Shown piece by piece: positions 34,502 through 44,100 of a stretch of DNA of 58,829 nt. This stretch comes from an alpha proteobacterium SCGC AAA240-E13. Its GTDB lineage: Bacteria > Pseudomonadota > Alphaproteobacteria > Pelagibacterales > Pelagibacteraceae. Position 1 is the first letter of the stretch. The number at the start of each line of letters is the position of its first letter. Both the position numbers and the translations under genes were made by a program. The stretch covers positions 1 to 58,829 of the forward strand of contig AZHR01000006.1 in assembly GCA_000504625.1 (NCBI GenBank), written 5' to 3'. Below the pieces are notes generated by a model. It was not told the origin of the DNA. It did no database searches and worked only from the letters and a program-made list of their open reading frames with translations.

Positions 34502-35186
34502 TAATGTATTTTTGAATTATTTTTTCTAATCCAACAAAGTTTTTAATCAAATGATTATAATAAATTTGATCCGGTTTTTTTTCTGTATAACCATTTTCAA
34601 TCAAAATAAAAGGTATTTCAGCTGCTTTAGCGGCACTGGAATCTGTTTCACTATCTCCTATCATGATACTTTTATTTAAACTACCTTCTATAATTTCTAT
34701 TGTATTGGTTAAGTGTCTAGGATCCGGCTTATTATGATTAAATGTGTTGCCACCAGCAACAAAATCAAAAAAGTCGAAAAGTTTAATTTTTTTTAAAAGA
34801 TCTATTGATAAATGTTCTTGTTTGTTTGTGCAAACGGCCATAGAGATAGAATTATTTTTACACCAAATTAAAAAGTCTAATACCCCAATCCTGGGCTTGC
34901 TTTCGTTACAAATATTCTGACTATAATATTTTACAAATTCTTTCGTCATTTCATCAGTTTCATTTTTATCTGCTTTTTTTACTTTTCCTGTTTGTTCAGC
35001 TATTTTATGGATGGATTTTTTAATCATTACTTTTGAACCTCTACCTGCCAATTTTTTAATATCATTTAATTCTCTTTCCTCGTAACCAAATTTCTTCATT
35101 ACATGATTGTGGGCACTCATTAAATCCGGTGCCGTATCAACCAATGTACCATCTAAATCAAATAAGATTGTAAGTTTTTGATTCAT
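34494..35186 (-). CDS. gph: HAD hydrolase, phosphoglycolate phosphatase-like
   Basis: A 230-residue HAD phosphatase. Motif I is LFDLDGTLVDTAPDL, motif II MAVCTNKQ, and motif III/IV NKPDPRHL...MIGDSETDSSAA. A helical cap follows motif I. This is the Gph arrangement, removing phosphate from 2-phosphoglycolate, a by-product of DNA 3'-end repair. It is divergent from the glmU-C/glmS pair with 70 bp between them. Confidence 0.85.
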   Translation of the reverse strand: MNQKLTILFDLDGTLVDTAPDLMSAHNHVMKKFGYEERELNDIKKLAGRGSKVMIKKSIHKIAEQTGKVKKADKNETDEMTKEFVKYYSQNICNESKPRIGVLDFLIWCKNNSISMAVCTNKQEHLSIDLLKKIKLFDFFDFVAGGNTFNHNKPDPRHLTNTIEIIEGSLNKSIMIGDSETDSSAAKAAEIPFILIENGYTEKKPDQIYYNHLIKNFVGLEKIIQKYIND

Positions 35187-35256
35187 TTTAAAAGTATTAA
35201 TAAGAAATATTTTGTGAGTTATGATAATCTATTTAGTAATGTAAAGAGAATCTTTT

Positions 35257-35895
35257 ATGAATTCGAAAAATAAAAAATATTTTGCCAGCCAAATAAGACA
35301 AAAGCAAGAAAAAATTCGTAATAAGTTTATGGAAAATGGTGTTACCCTAGTTGCTCCTGAAACAATTTTCTTATCTGCAAATACAAAATTTGGAAAAAGT
35401 GTTATCATTAGCCCTTATGTTGTAATTGGGCCAAAAGTAAAAATTGGAAATAATGTAGAAATTTTATCATTTACTCATATTGAAAATGCAACAATTGAAG
35501 ATAATGTAAAAATTGGACCCTTTTCCAGAGTTAGGCCTAAAACAATTTTATCCAAAGGATCTAGAGTCGGAAATTTTGTAGAAATTAAGAATAGCAAAGT
35601 TGGTGCTGGATCAAAGATACCTCACTTGTCATATATCGGTGATACTTCAATTGGAAAGTCTGCAAACATAGGAGCTGGAACAATAACTTGTAATTATGAT
35701 GGTAAAAGAAAATATAGAACCAATATACGTGATGAAGTTTTTATCGGTTCCAATTCTTCATTGGTAGCACCTGTAACAATTGGAAAAAAATCTGTTGTAG
35801 GAGCTGGTTCTGTGATAACCAAAAATGTTAGGGAAAAATCTTTAGCTTTAACAAGAGCTAAACAAACTGAGAAAAAAAATTATAAAAAAAATTAA
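35257..35895 (+). CDS. Standalone glucosamine-1-phosphate N-acetyltransferase (GlmU C-terminal half)
   Basis: This 212-residue protein corresponds only to the acetyltransferase half of GlmU. It opens at the linker helix (FASQIRQKQEKIRNKFMENGVTL in full-length GlmU terms), then forms a left-handed beta helix of hexapeptide repeats. The catalytic His is His123 in PHLSYIGDT, followed by IGAGTITCNYDGK. There is no N-terminal uridylyltransferase domain (no LAAGxGTRM motif), and none is encoded upstream, where a divergent gene begins. It would acetylate glucosamine-1-P; UDP-GlcNAc formation needs another protein. glmS starts 3 bp downstream, so the pathway link is clear. Confidence 0.88.
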   Translation: MNSKNKKYFASQIRQKQEKIRNKFMENGVTLVAPETIFLSANTKFGKSVIISPYVVIGPKVKIGNNVEILSFTHIENATIEDNVKIGPFSRVRPKTILSKGSRVGNFVEIKNSKVGAGSKIPHLSYIGDTSIGKSANIGAGTITCNYDGKRKYRTNIRDEVFIGSNSSLVAPVTIGKKSVVGAGSVITKNVREKSLALTRAKQTEKKNYKKN

Positions 35896-35898
35896 TTT

Positions 35899-37716
35899 AT
35901 GTGTGGAATAATTGGGATTGCTAGTGCTAAACCTGTATCCAGAAATATAATTGAAGCATTAAAAAAACTTGAATACAGAGGATACGACTCTGCAGGTCTA
36001 TCAACTATAGATAATGGTGAAATAAATGAAAAAAAATGTTCTGGACGAGTTAATAATCTTGAAAAAATTTTATTTGAAAATCCATCAAAAGGAAATTTGG
36101 GTATTGGTCATGTTAGATGGGCAACTCATGGTGTTCCTAATAAAATCAATGCCCATCCACACTCATCAGAGGTTGTATCCGTCGTGCATAATGGAATCAT
36201 TGAAAATTCAAACTCAATAAAAAATGAACTAACAAAAAAAAATTACTTATTTAAATCACAAACAGATACCGAAGTAATAACTCTGCTTTTAACAAATTAT
36301 TTAAAAAATTATGATATCTTAGACTCAGTGCATAAAACACTAGAAAGACTTGAAGGCAGTTTTGCTCTTGGAATTATTTTTAAAAATTTTAAAGATATTG
36401 TTGTAGGAGCTAGGAGAGGAAGCCCTCTAGCAGTTGGGTATGGCCACGAAGAAAATTATATTGGGTCTGACTCATATGCTCTTAAATCAATGACAAATAA
36501 AATCTCTTATTTGGAGGATGGAGAAATTTGTATTTTAACTAAAGACAAAGTCGAGTTTTACAATTCAGAAAAAAATAAAATTAATAAAGAAATATTAACT
36601 TTATCAAGTGATGAAAATAAAACTACTAAGGGTGATTTTAAAGATTTTATGTCCAAAGAGATTAATGAGCAATCAGTAACATCAAAAACATGCTTAAAGG
36701 AATATATAGATTATTTAAGAAAAGATATTAATTTTTATAATTTTCCTATTAATCCAAAAGAAGTAAATAAAATTACGCTTATAGGATGTGGTACAGCTTA
36801 TCATTCATGTCTAATAGCAAAATATTTATTTGAAGATCTTACTTCAATTACAGTCGAAACTGATATTGCATCTGAATTTAGATATAGAAAAATTAAATTT
36901 AAAAAAAATAATCTTTATATTTTTGTCTCACAATCGGGTGAAACAGCGGATACTTTTGCAGCCTTAGACTTATGTAAAAAAAATAAAGCAAACACATGTG
37001 CAATAGTGAATGTTGTAGAAAGCTCGATTGCTAGAACCGCCGATTTTGTTCTTCCAATTCATGCCGGTCCTGAAATTGGAGTTGCATCAACAAAAGCTTT
37101 TATTGGTCAAATGTTGGTTTTGTATTTGTTATCTTTAAAAATTTCTAAAGTTAGAAAAGAAATAACAGATCAAAATTATAAAAAAAATATAAATGATCTC
37201 AATAATTTACCATCACTAATTGAAGAAGTTTTAGCAAAAAGAGATGAAATACAAATCATAGCAAAAGACTTTATTGACTCAAAAGGAACCATGTTTTTAG
37301 GTCGAGGTTTTTCTTATCCAATTGCTTTGGAAGGTGCTTTGAAATTAAAGGAACTTTCATATATTCATGCCGAAGGTTATCCAGCTGGAGAAATGAAACA
37401 TGGGCCGTTAGCATTAATTGAAGATGGTTTACCAGTTGTTATTTTGGCTCCAAAAGATAAATATTTTGAAAAAACAATTTCAAATATGCAAGAGGTTATT
37501 GCTAGAGGTGGAAAAGTGTTCTTATTTACTGATGATGATAGTGAAATTATTAGCGAAAATATAAGATATAAATTTAATATTCCGAATAGTAATGACTATA
37601 TAAAACCATTTCTTTTGACTTTACCTTTACAAATGTTGGCTTATTATGTTGCATCGTTTAAAAACTGTGACATAGATAAACCTAGAAACCTAGCAAAATC
37701 AGTTACAGTTGAATAA
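35899..37716 (+). CDS. glmS: Glutamine-fructose-6-phosphate aminotransferase
   Basis: A 605-residue enzyme of normal length. The N-terminal MCGIIGIA exposes the Cys2 nucleophile of the glutaminase domain, with EYRGYDSAG and HVRWATHG. The C-terminal half has two SIS domains (GCGTAYHSCLIAKY, VSQSGETADT, ASTKAF) and ends KSVTVE. It makes glucosamine-6-phosphate from fructose-6-P and glutamine. It starts 3 bp after the GlmU acetyltransferase gene. Confidence 0.95.
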   Translation: MCGIIGIASAKPVSRNIIEALKKLEYRGYDSAGLSTIDNGEINEKKCSGRVNNLEKILFENPSKGNLGIGHVRWATHGVPNKINAHPHSSEVVSVVHNGIIENSNSIKNELTKKNYLFKSQTDTEVITLLLTNYLKNYDILDSVHKTLERLEGSFALGIIFKNFKDIVVGARRGSPLAVGYGHEENYIGSDSYALKSMTNKISYLEDGEICILTKDKVEFYNSEKNKINKEILTLSSDENKTTKGDFKDFMSKEINEQSVTSKTCLKEYIDYLRKDINFYNFPINPKEVNKITLIGCGTAYHSCLIAKYLFEDLTSITVETDIASEFRYRKIKFKKNNLYIFVSQSGETADTFAALDLCKKNKANTCAIVNVVESSIARTADFVLPIHAGPEIGVASTKAFIGQMLVLYLLSLKISKVRKEITDQNYKKNINDLNNLPSLIEEVLAKRDEIQIIAKDFIDSKGTMFLGRGFSYPIALEGALKLKELSYIHAEGYPAGEMKHGPLALIEDGLPVVILAPKDKYFEKTISNMQEVIARGGKVFLFTDDDSEIISENIRYKFNIPNSNDYIKPFLLTLPLQMLAYYVASFKNCDIDKPRNLAKSVTVE

Positions 37717-37723
37717 ATTTTAG

Positions 37724-37748
37724 AAGATCGACTAATCTTGGTTTTTTT
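37724..37748 (+). terminator. Weak terminator after glmS
   Basis: A 5-bp stem (AAGAT, 6-nt loop, ATCTT) is followed by GG and seven Ts. The stem is short and AT-rich, so efficiency would be low, but position and T tract fit the end of the glmU-C/glmS unit. Confidence 0.4.
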
Positions 37749-37781
37749 ACTAAATTGCCTTATATATCTTTAAGGTTGAAA

Positions 37782-39161
37782 ATGAAAAAATGGAAAACAA
37801 ATAGTTGGAAAAACTATCCCGTAAAACACATACCAGAATACGAGGATAAAAAACAATTAGATATGGTTTTAGGAAAATTAAAAAATTTTCCACCACTTGT
37901 CTTTGCTGGAGAAACTAGGTCATTAACAAAACAATTGGCAGAAGTTGTTGATGGAAAGGCTTTCTTGTTACAAGGGGGTGATTGCGCTGAAAGTTTTGCT
38001 GAATTTCATCCAGACAATATTAGAGATACATTTAAATTAATTTTGCAAATGGCTTTAATATTAACTTCATCCGCTTCATTACCTGTGGCAAAAGTTGGAA
38101 GAATTGCTGGGCAATTTTCTAAACCAAGAAGTTCACCAATTGAAATTAAAGATGGTAAAGAATTACCAACTTATTTAGGTGACAACATAAACGGAATTGA
38201 ATTTAATGCAAAAGCAAGAAAACCAGATGCAAAGAGAATGTTTAGAGCTTACTCACAAGCAGCATCAACATTGAATTTATTAAGAGCTTTTTCACAAGGT
38301 GGCTTTGCAGATCTTAGAAAGGTTCATCTTTGGAATTTAGGTTTTGTAAACAAAAGCCAACAAGGAAAAATGTTCAAGGAATTAGAGGACAAAGTTAGTT
38401 ACGCTTTATCATTTATGGAGGCCTGTGGAATTACTCCTGAAACCAATAGAAGGTTAAGGACAGTAAACTTTTTTACATCGCACGAAGCTTTACTCTTACC
38501 TTTTGAAGAATCTATGACAAGAGTTGATTCTACTACAGGTGAATACCATGACACTTCAGCTCATTTTGTTTGGATTGGTGATAGAACAAGACAACCCGAT
38601 GGTGGGCATGTAGAATTTTGTAGAGGAATAAAAAATCCAATTGGGATAAAATGTGGACCAACATTAAAAGCTTCGGAATTAGTTCAATTATGTACTATTT
38701 TAAATCCTGAGAATGAAAAAGGAAGAATTACTTTAATTTCAAGATTTGGTTATGACAATGTTGAAAAATTTCTACCAAAATTAATTAGAACTATTAAAAA
38801 AGAAGGTCTAAATGTTGTTTGGTCATGCGATCCAATGCACGGTAATACAATTAAATCGGCTGTTGGATACAAAACTAGACCTTTTAATAATGTTGTTAAA
38901 GAAATAAAAAATGTTTTTTCTGTTCATCAAGCCGAAGGAAGTTTTGCCGGAGGCCTTCATGTAGAGATGACTGGTCAAGATGTTACTGAATGTACGGGCG
39001 GAGCTCAAAAAATATCTGAACAAGATTTGTCCCATAGATATCATACTCACTGTGATCCAAGATTAAATGCAAGCCAGGCACTTGAATTAGCATTTTTGAT
39101 TTCTGATGAAATTAAAAAAAATTCTCAATATTCTAAGAATATTGCTCAAGCAGCATCCTAA
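37782..39161 (+). CDS. Class II 3-deoxy-7-phosphoheptulonate (DAHP) synthase
   Basis: A 459-residue plant-type (class II) DAHP synthase. FLLQGGDCAESFAEF contains the metal-binding Cys, VAKVGRIAGQFSKPRSS follows, and WSCDPMHGNT, GGLHVEMTGQDVTECTGG and CDPRLN complete the active site. It condenses PEP and erythrose-4-P at the entry of the shikimate pathway. ATG 37782 is chosen over an in-frame TTG at 37755 because AAGG lies 7 bp upstream and conserved sequence begins here. Confidence 0.93.
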   Translation: MKKWKTNSWKNYPVKHIPEYEDKKQLDMVLGKLKNFPPLVFAGETRSLTKQLAEVVDGKAFLLQGGDCAESFAEFHPDNIRDTFKLILQMALILTSSASLPVAKVGRIAGQFSKPRSSPIEIKDGKELPTYLGDNINGIEFNAKARKPDAKRMFRAYSQAASTLNLLRAFSQGGFADLRKVHLWNLGFVNKSQQGKMFKELEDKVSYALSFMEACGITPETNRRLRTVNFFTSHEALLLPFEESMTRVDSTTGEYHDTSAHFVWIGDRTRQPDGGHVEFCRGIKNPIGIKCGPTLKASELVQLCTILNPENEKGRITLISRFGYDNVEKFLPKLIRTIKKEGLNVVWSCDPMHGNTIKSAVGYKTRPFNNVVKEIKNVFSVHQAEGSFAGGLHVEMTGQDVTECTGGAQKISEQDLSHRYHTHCDPRLNASQALELAFLISDEIKKNSQYSKNIAQAAS

Positions 39162-39192
39162 ATTATTGCATTTAAATTTTTAAGATTAAAAA

Positions 39193-40548
39193 ATGAAAGA
39201 ACTCAAAATATTTAATTCTTTAACAAAAAGAAAAGAAAATTTTATTCCAATCAACAAAGATAAAATAGGAATGTATGTATGTGGACCCACTGTTTATGAT
39301 TTTCCTCATATTGGTAATGCTAGGCCATTGGTTGTATTTGATGTTTTATATCGTTTGCTAAAAAAAATTTATGGAAATAACAAAGTTAGTTATGTGCGCA
39401 ATATAACAGATATTGATGATAAAATTATCGAGTCATCAAAAAAAAATAATAAAAGTATTGGAGAGCTAACTAAAACTATTACGACTAGCTTTCATGATGA
39501 CTGCAAATATTTAAATTGTTTGGAACCCAGTTTTGAACCTAAAGCAACTGAGCATATTAAAGAAATGATAAGCATGATCACAAATTTAATAAAAAATAAC
39601 CATGCTTACGTAAATGAAAGGCATGTTTATTTTTCTGTTTCTTCATTTAAAGAATATGGAAAATTATCAAATAAAAATTCAGAAGAGTTAGTTGCGGGAT
39701 CAAGAGTTGAAATTTCCAAATATAAAAAAGATCCTCTTGATTTTGTTCTTTGGAAACCTTCTGAGATTAATGATCCTGGCTGGGATTCTCCATGGGGTAG
39801 AGGTCGACCTGGTTGGCATTTAGAATGTTCTGTTATGAGTGAAAAATTTTTGGGTAAAAAATTTGACATTCATGCTGGGGGTCTAGATCTTATTTTTCCT
39901 CACCACGAAAATGAAATTGCGCAATCACGTTGTGCCAACAAGACAGATAATTTTGCAAATTATTGGGTACACAATGGTTTCGTTACCTTTGATAAAGAAA
40001 AGATGTCAAAATCCATTGGAAATATTGTTATGATTCATAAGCTGAGAGCAAATATAAATGGTCAAGTTGTAAGGTTGGCACTTTTAGGTTCACATTATAA
40101 ACAACCATTAGATTGGAACGAAAAATTAATAAAAGAAAGCCAAAACACATTAAATAAATGGTATAGCCAATTTGAAAAAACAGATTCAGTAGAGTTTCAA
40201 GAAGATGTATTACATCCACTACTAGAAGATCTAAATATACCAGAATATATATCAAAACTGCATTTGCTTTATGATGAATCATCTAAGGGAAATAAATCTT
40301 CAAAAGTTAAATTTTTATCTGCTTGTAAGTTAATCGGTTTACTTGAAGAAGATAAAGAGTCTTGGGAAAGTTTTAAAAAATCTAAAGCTCATGTTGATGA
40401 AAACTTTATTAATCAAAAAATTAAAGATAGAAATAAAGCTAGAAAAGAAGAAAATTATAAATTAGCAGATACCATAAGAAAAGAATTAGAAAATAATGGA
40501 GTGATAATTGAAGATCAGCAAAACCAAACAAATTGGAAATATAAATGA
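39193..40548 (+). CDS. cysS: Cysteinyl-tRNA synthetase
   Basis: A 451-residue class I synthetase. YVCGPTVYDFPHIGNARP contains the zinc-binding Cys and the HIGH-type motif, WHLECSVMS and FPHHENEIAQS the other zinc ligands, and KMSKSIGN the KMSKS loop. The helical anticodon-binding region follows, and the short C-terminus ends near IRKELENNGVIIED. It charges tRNA-Cys. It overlaps the cimA start by 4 bp. Confidence 0.95.
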   Translation: MKELKIFNSLTKRKENFIPINKDKIGMYVCGPTVYDFPHIGNARPLVVFDVLYRLLKKIYGNNKVSYVRNITDIDDKIIESSKKNNKSIGELTKTITTSFHDDCKYLNCLEPSFEPKATEHIKEMISMITNLIKNNHAYVNERHVYFSVSSFKEYGKLSNKNSEELVAGSRVEISKYKKDPLDFVLWKPSEINDPGWDSPWGRGRPGWHLECSVMSEKFLGKKFDIHAGGLDLIFPHHENEIAQSRCANKTDNFANYWVHNGFVTFDKEKMSKSIGNIVMIHKLRANINGQVVRLALLGSHYKQPLDWNEKLIKESQNTLNKWYSQFEKTDSVEFQEDVLHPLLEDLNIPEYISKLHLLYDESSKGNKSSKVKFLSACKLIGLLEEDKESWESFKKSKAHVDENFINQKIKDRNKARKEENYKLADTIRKELENNGVIIEDQQNQTNWKYK

Positions 40549-42146
40549 GTAAAGAAAAAATATATATTTTTGATACTACACTTAGAGATGGTGCACAAAC
40601 CGAGGGTGTAAACTTTTCTATTGATGACAAAATTAAGATTGCTAAAGCATTATCAGATCTAGGAGTTGATTATTTGGAAGGTGGGTGGCCAGGAGCAAAC
40701 ACTTTGGATACAACTTTTTTTAATAATCCACCCAAATTAGCAAATACAATTTTAACTGCTTTTGGTATGACAAAAAAACCTGGAAGAAGTGCGGCAAATG
40801 ATCCTGGGCTTTCTGCTTTGTTAAATTCAAAAGCTCCTGCAATTTGTTTAGTGGGAAAGACTTGGGATTTTCATGTTGATGTAGCTTTAGGCATAACTAA
40901 TGAAGAAAATTTAGAAAACATTAAAGAATCAGCAAAATTATTCGTAAAAAATAAAAAAGAATTTATGTTTGATGCAGAACATTTTTTTGATGGATACAAA
41001 CATGATAAAGAGTATGCGTTATCATGTATTAAAACAGCCTATGATGAGGGAGCAAGATGGATTGTTCTTTGTGATACTAATGGTGGAACGCTACCACATG
41101 AATTAGGTGAAATTGTTTCAAAAGTGAGTAAAGAAATTCCAGGAAAAAATCTTGGAATACATGCTCATAACGATACTGAAAATGCTGTTGCAAATTCTTT
41201 AACAGCAGTTTTGGCTGGTGTACGTCAAGTTCAAGGTACAATTAATGGACTTGGAGAGAGATGTGGAAATGCAAATTTAATATCTTTAATTCCAACTATA
41301 GTTTTGAAAAAAACATTTTCTGATTATTTTGAAATAACAATAAATAAAAATAAAATTAATACTTTAACAGAATGTTCAAGATTATTGGATGAAATATTAA
41401 ATAGAAAATCTAATAGGAGAGCTGCTTACGTAGGACCTTCTGCTTTTGCTCATAAAGGTGGACTTCACGTTTCTGCGGTTTCTAAAGATCCTAAGACATA
41501 TGAACACATAGATCCGAGTTTAGTTGGAAATGTAAGAAATATTATTGTTTCTGATCAAGCTGGCAAATCAAATATAATGTCAAGATTAAGCAAATATAGA
41601 ATTAAAATTGATAAAAATGATCCTAAAGTTCAAAATTTACTTAATGAAGTTAAGGATAGAGAATTTGTTGGCTATTCATATGATGGTGCTGATGCTTCAT
41701 TTGAACTATTGGCAAGGCGACTTTTAGGAGAAATACCAAAATATTTAACAATTTCAAAATACGACGTATCTGTTAAAAAAGAATCTAAAGATAAAATAAA
41801 TTCTTTTGCAAAAGCTCACATTTTAGTTGATGGTAAAGAAATTGTTTGTGAAGGATATGGAAATGGCCCAGTGAATGCACTAGATAATGCAATAAGATCA
41901 AATGTTGATAAAGTTGGAAAATATTCTAAATATTTAAAGGATCTAAAATTAGTAGATTATAAAGTAAGAATTTTAAATACAGGGACTAGCGCTACTACGA
42001 GGGTTTCTATAGAAAGTACAGATTCAACAGGCAAAAGCTGGTTTACGATAGGAGTATCACCTAATATCATTGAGGCTTCGTTTAAAGCGTTAATTGATAG
42101 TTTGGATTATAAACTTTATAAAGAAAAAGCTCCTGCAAATAATTAA
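40545..42146 (+). CDS. cimA: (R)-citramalate synthase
   Basis: A 533-residue HMGL-like enzyme with a C-terminal LeuA-type regulatory domain. IFDTTLRDGAQTEGVNFSIDDK is the citramalate-synthase form of the metal-binding N-terminus, with YLEGGWPGANTLD and GIHAHNDTENAVANSL. It condenses pyruvate and acetyl-CoA to citramalate for isoleucine synthesis without threonine. Its C-terminus probably mediates feedback by isoleucine or leucine. The stop overlaps the next start (TAATG). Confidence 0.9.
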   Translation: MSKEKIYIFDTTLRDGAQTEGVNFSIDDKIKIAKALSDLGVDYLEGGWPGANTLDTTFFNNPPKLANTILTAFGMTKKPGRSAANDPGLSALLNSKAPAICLVGKTWDFHVDVALGITNEENLENIKESAKLFVKNKKEFMFDAEHFFDGYKHDKEYALSCIKTAYDEGARWIVLCDTNGGTLPHELGEIVSKVSKEIPGKNLGIHAHNDTENAVANSLTAVLAGVRQVQGTINGLGERCGNANLISLIPTIVLKKTFSDYFEITINKNKINTLTECSRLLDEILNRKSNRRAAYVGPSAFAHKGGLHVSAVSKDPKTYEHIDPSLVGNVRNIIVSDQAGKSNIMSRLSKYRIKIDKNDPKVQNLLNEVKDREFVGYSYDGADASFELLARRLLGEIPKYLTISKYDVSVKKESKDKINSFAKAHILVDGKEIVCEGYGNGPVNALDNAIRSNVDKVGKYSKYLKDLKLVDYKVRILNTGTSATTRVSIESTDSTGKSWFTIGVSPNIIEASFKALIDSLDYKLYKEKAPANN

Positions 42147-42865
42147 TGAGTTTTTCAAATGTTCACTTTATTTTATTTAAGCCTCAGTTAGCGGAAAATA
42201 TAGGAGCTTGTGCAAGAGCGCTAAAAAATTTTAATTTTACTAAATTAAAAGTAGTTTCTCCAAAAATAAACTTTCCATGTGAAAAAGTTTTTGCAACTAG
42301 CGTTGGAGCAAAAGATATAATTAATTCCAGTAAAATATATAGTAGTTTTGAAGATTCTATAAAAGAAGTACATTGCGTAATTGCTACATCATCACGAATA
42401 AGAAAAAAACATTATAATTATCTTTCAATATCGGAACTAAAAAAAATTGATTTTAAAAAAAAAGTTGCTTTTGTCTTTGGACCTGAGGCATCAGGATTAA
42501 CAAATGATGAACTGAGTTACGCAAATTATGTAATTAAGTTGCCAACAAATGATAAATTTGAATCATTAAATATATCTCATTGTTTAATTTTGATTTGTTA
42601 TGAGATATTTAAAATTCTAGATAAGAAAGTTAAAAAATTTAGATCGAAACATAAAAATAAACTTGTTACCAAAAATGAATTAAACAATTTTGTTAATTAT
42701 TTAGTTGATTCTTTAGATCGGATAGGTTTTTTACAGCCAAATCACAAGCGCCTAAGTATGATACAAAATATACGAACAATTTTTCACAAAATGAATCTGT
42801 CAGATAAAGAAATTAGAATTTTACTTGGTATATTTAGCTCTTTAAAACATAAAAAGGTTGATTGA
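42146..42865 (+). CDS. TrmJ-like SPOUT RNA methyltransferase
   Basis: A 239-residue SpoU-class protein. HFILFKPQLAENIGACARALKNF is motif 1, FVFGPEASGLTNDEL motif 2 and LPTNDKFESLNISHCLILICYE motif 3 of the SAM-binding trefoil knot. The overall form resembles TrmJ, which 2'-O-methylates tRNA position 32; other RNA targets are possible. It is coupled to cimA by a TAATG overlap. The rpsD promoter overlaps its stop codon. Confidence 0.87.
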   Translation: MSFSNVHFILFKPQLAENIGACARALKNFNFTKLKVVSPKINFPCEKVFATSVGAKDIINSSKIYSSFEDSIKEVHCVIATSSRIRKKHYNYLSISELKKIDFKKKVAFVFGPEASGLTNDELSYANYVIKLPTNDKFESLNISHCLILICYEIFKILDKKVKKFRSKHKNKLVTKNELNNFVNYLVDSLDRIGFLQPNHKRLSMIQNIRTIFHKMNLSDKEIRILLGIFSSLKHKKVD

Positions 42866-42889
42866 CAAACTAGAGAAGTTGATTATAAA
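42862..42889 (+). promoter_or_regulatory. Sigma70-type promoter of rpsD
   Basis: A consensus TTGACA (42862-42867) and TATAAA (42884-42889) are 16 bp apart, with the rpsD ATG 14 bp downstream of the -10 box. The -35 box lies across the TGA of the preceding methyltransferase gene. The predicted transcript has only a very short leader. Confidence 0.75.
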
Positions 42890-42903
42890 TCTTCAATTTA
42901 AAA

Positions 42904-43521
42904 ATGACAAAAAGACTTACTTCAAAACATAAAGTAGATAGAAGATTGAAAGTAAATTTATGGGGGAGACCAAAAAGTCCGTTTAATTCTAGAAATTATC
43001 CACCAGGTCAACATGGAACGAAAAGAGTTGCCAGACCATCAGATTATGGCATTCAATTGCAAGCTAAACAAAAATTAAAATCATATTATGCAAACATGAA
43101 TGAAAGACAGTTTAGAAATTTTTATAGAAAAGCTATAAAGAAAAAAGGTGACACAGCAGAAAATTTAATTGGATTATTAGAAAAGAGGCTTGATACAATT
43201 GTATATAGAGCAAAGTTTGCTTTGACAGTTTTCTCATCTAGGCAATTAATTAATCATGGACATATAAAGGTGAACGGAAAAAGAGTTAATGTACCCGGGT
43301 ATCAATTAAAGGAAAAAGATATAATAGAATTACAAGAGAAATCTAAACAATTAGCATCAATCGAAGTTTCACTTGCAAGTAAGGAACGAGATGTGCCAGA
43401 TTATTTAGAATTAGACGAAAAGCAAAAGAAAATAAAATTTGTGAGAACGCCGAAATTTTCTGAAGTTCCTTATCCTATAATAATGGAACCCAGTTTAGTT
43501 ATAGAATATTATTCAAGATAA
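42904..43521 (+). CDS. rpsD: 30S ribosomal protein S4
   Basis: A 205-residue S4 protein of standard length. KHKVDRRLKVNLWGRPKSPFNSRNYPPGQHG is the N-terminal region without the zinc cysteines seen in some species. The S4 RNA-binding domain follows (LEKRLDTIVYRAKFALTVFSSRQLINHGHIKVNGKRVN). S4 starts 16S rRNA assembly and helps define decoding accuracy. It stands alone here, outside the usual alpha-operon context, with its own promoter. Confidence 0.96.
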   Translation: MTKRLTSKHKVDRRLKVNLWGRPKSPFNSRNYPPGQHGTKRVARPSDYGIQLQAKQKLKSYYANMNERQFRNFYRKAIKKKGDTAENLIGLLEKRLDTIVYRAKFALTVFSSRQLINHGHIKVNGKRVNVPGYQLKEKDIIELQEKSKQLASIEVSLASKERDVPDYLELDEKQKKIKFVRTPKFSEVPYPIIMEPSLVIEYYSR

Positions 43522-43525
43522 TATA

Positions 43526-43870
43526 TTAATTTTTTTTCTTAAAGCTAATTAATTTTTCTTCAAACTTATTTTGAAGTTCACCTTTTTCGTACATTTCTTT
43601 AACTATATCACAACCACCTACAAACTCTCCTTTAAGGTATAGCTGTGGAACTGTGGGCCATTCACTATATTCTTTTATAGCTTGTCTTAATTCTTCATTT
43701 TCCAAAACATTTATACCTTTGAATTCAACTTCTAAAATTTGTAACATATTTGAGACGGCCATTGAAAATCCGCATTGAGGTGCTTCAGAAGTACCTTTCA
43801 TAAATAAACAAACATCATTTTTTTTTATTTCATTCTCAATAAACATTTTAATTTTTTCATTCATTGACAC
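43526..43870 (-). CDS. grxD: Monothiol glutaredoxin, CGFS type
   Basis: A 114-residue Grx4-type protein with the CGFS active site (APQCGFSMAV), WPTVPQLYLKGEFVGGCDI for glutathione binding, and the usual length. CGFS glutaredoxins carry [2Fe-2S] clusters and form mixed-ligand complexes with BolA. The bolA gene is directly upstream and overlaps by 14 bp, matching the known physical partnership. Confidence 0.95.
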   Translation of the reverse strand: MSMNEKIKMFIENEIKKNDVCLFMKGTSEAPQCGFSMAVSNMLQILEVEFKGINVLENEELRQAIKEYSEWPTVPQLYLKGEFVGGCDIVKEMYEKGELQNKFEEKLISFKKKN

Positions 43871-44096
43871 CTTCCTTTGTTGTTATGGCTAAAGCATGTA
43901 ATTCATTACCCATTTTTCCTTTTAATGAGTTATATACAATCTTATGTTGTTCAATTTTACTCTTTCCTTTAAATATAGAAGAAATTACTGTTGCAGAATA
44001 ATGATTTCCATCACCAGCAAGATCTTCAATTTTTACTACAGCACCAGGCAAGGCTTCCTGTATTAAAGTTTCAATTTCATGTAAATTCATTGTCAT
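43857..44096 (-). CDS. bolA: BolA/IbaG-family protein
   Basis: A 79-residue BolA-domain protein. It has GAVVKIEDLAGDGNHYSATVISS and the conserved C-terminal His in ELHALAITTKE. With the CGFS glutaredoxin it is thought to handle or sense Fe-S clusters. It is the penultimate gene of the purine string; purL ends 4 bp upstream, so transcription from the purine operon likely reaches it. Two ATG codons (M-T-M) are available as start. Confidence 0.92.
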   Translation of the reverse strand: MTMNLHEIETLIQEALPGAVVKIEDLAGDGNHYSATVISSIFKGKSKIEQHKIVYNSLKGKMGNELHALAITTKEGVNE

Positions 44097-44100
44097 AAAA

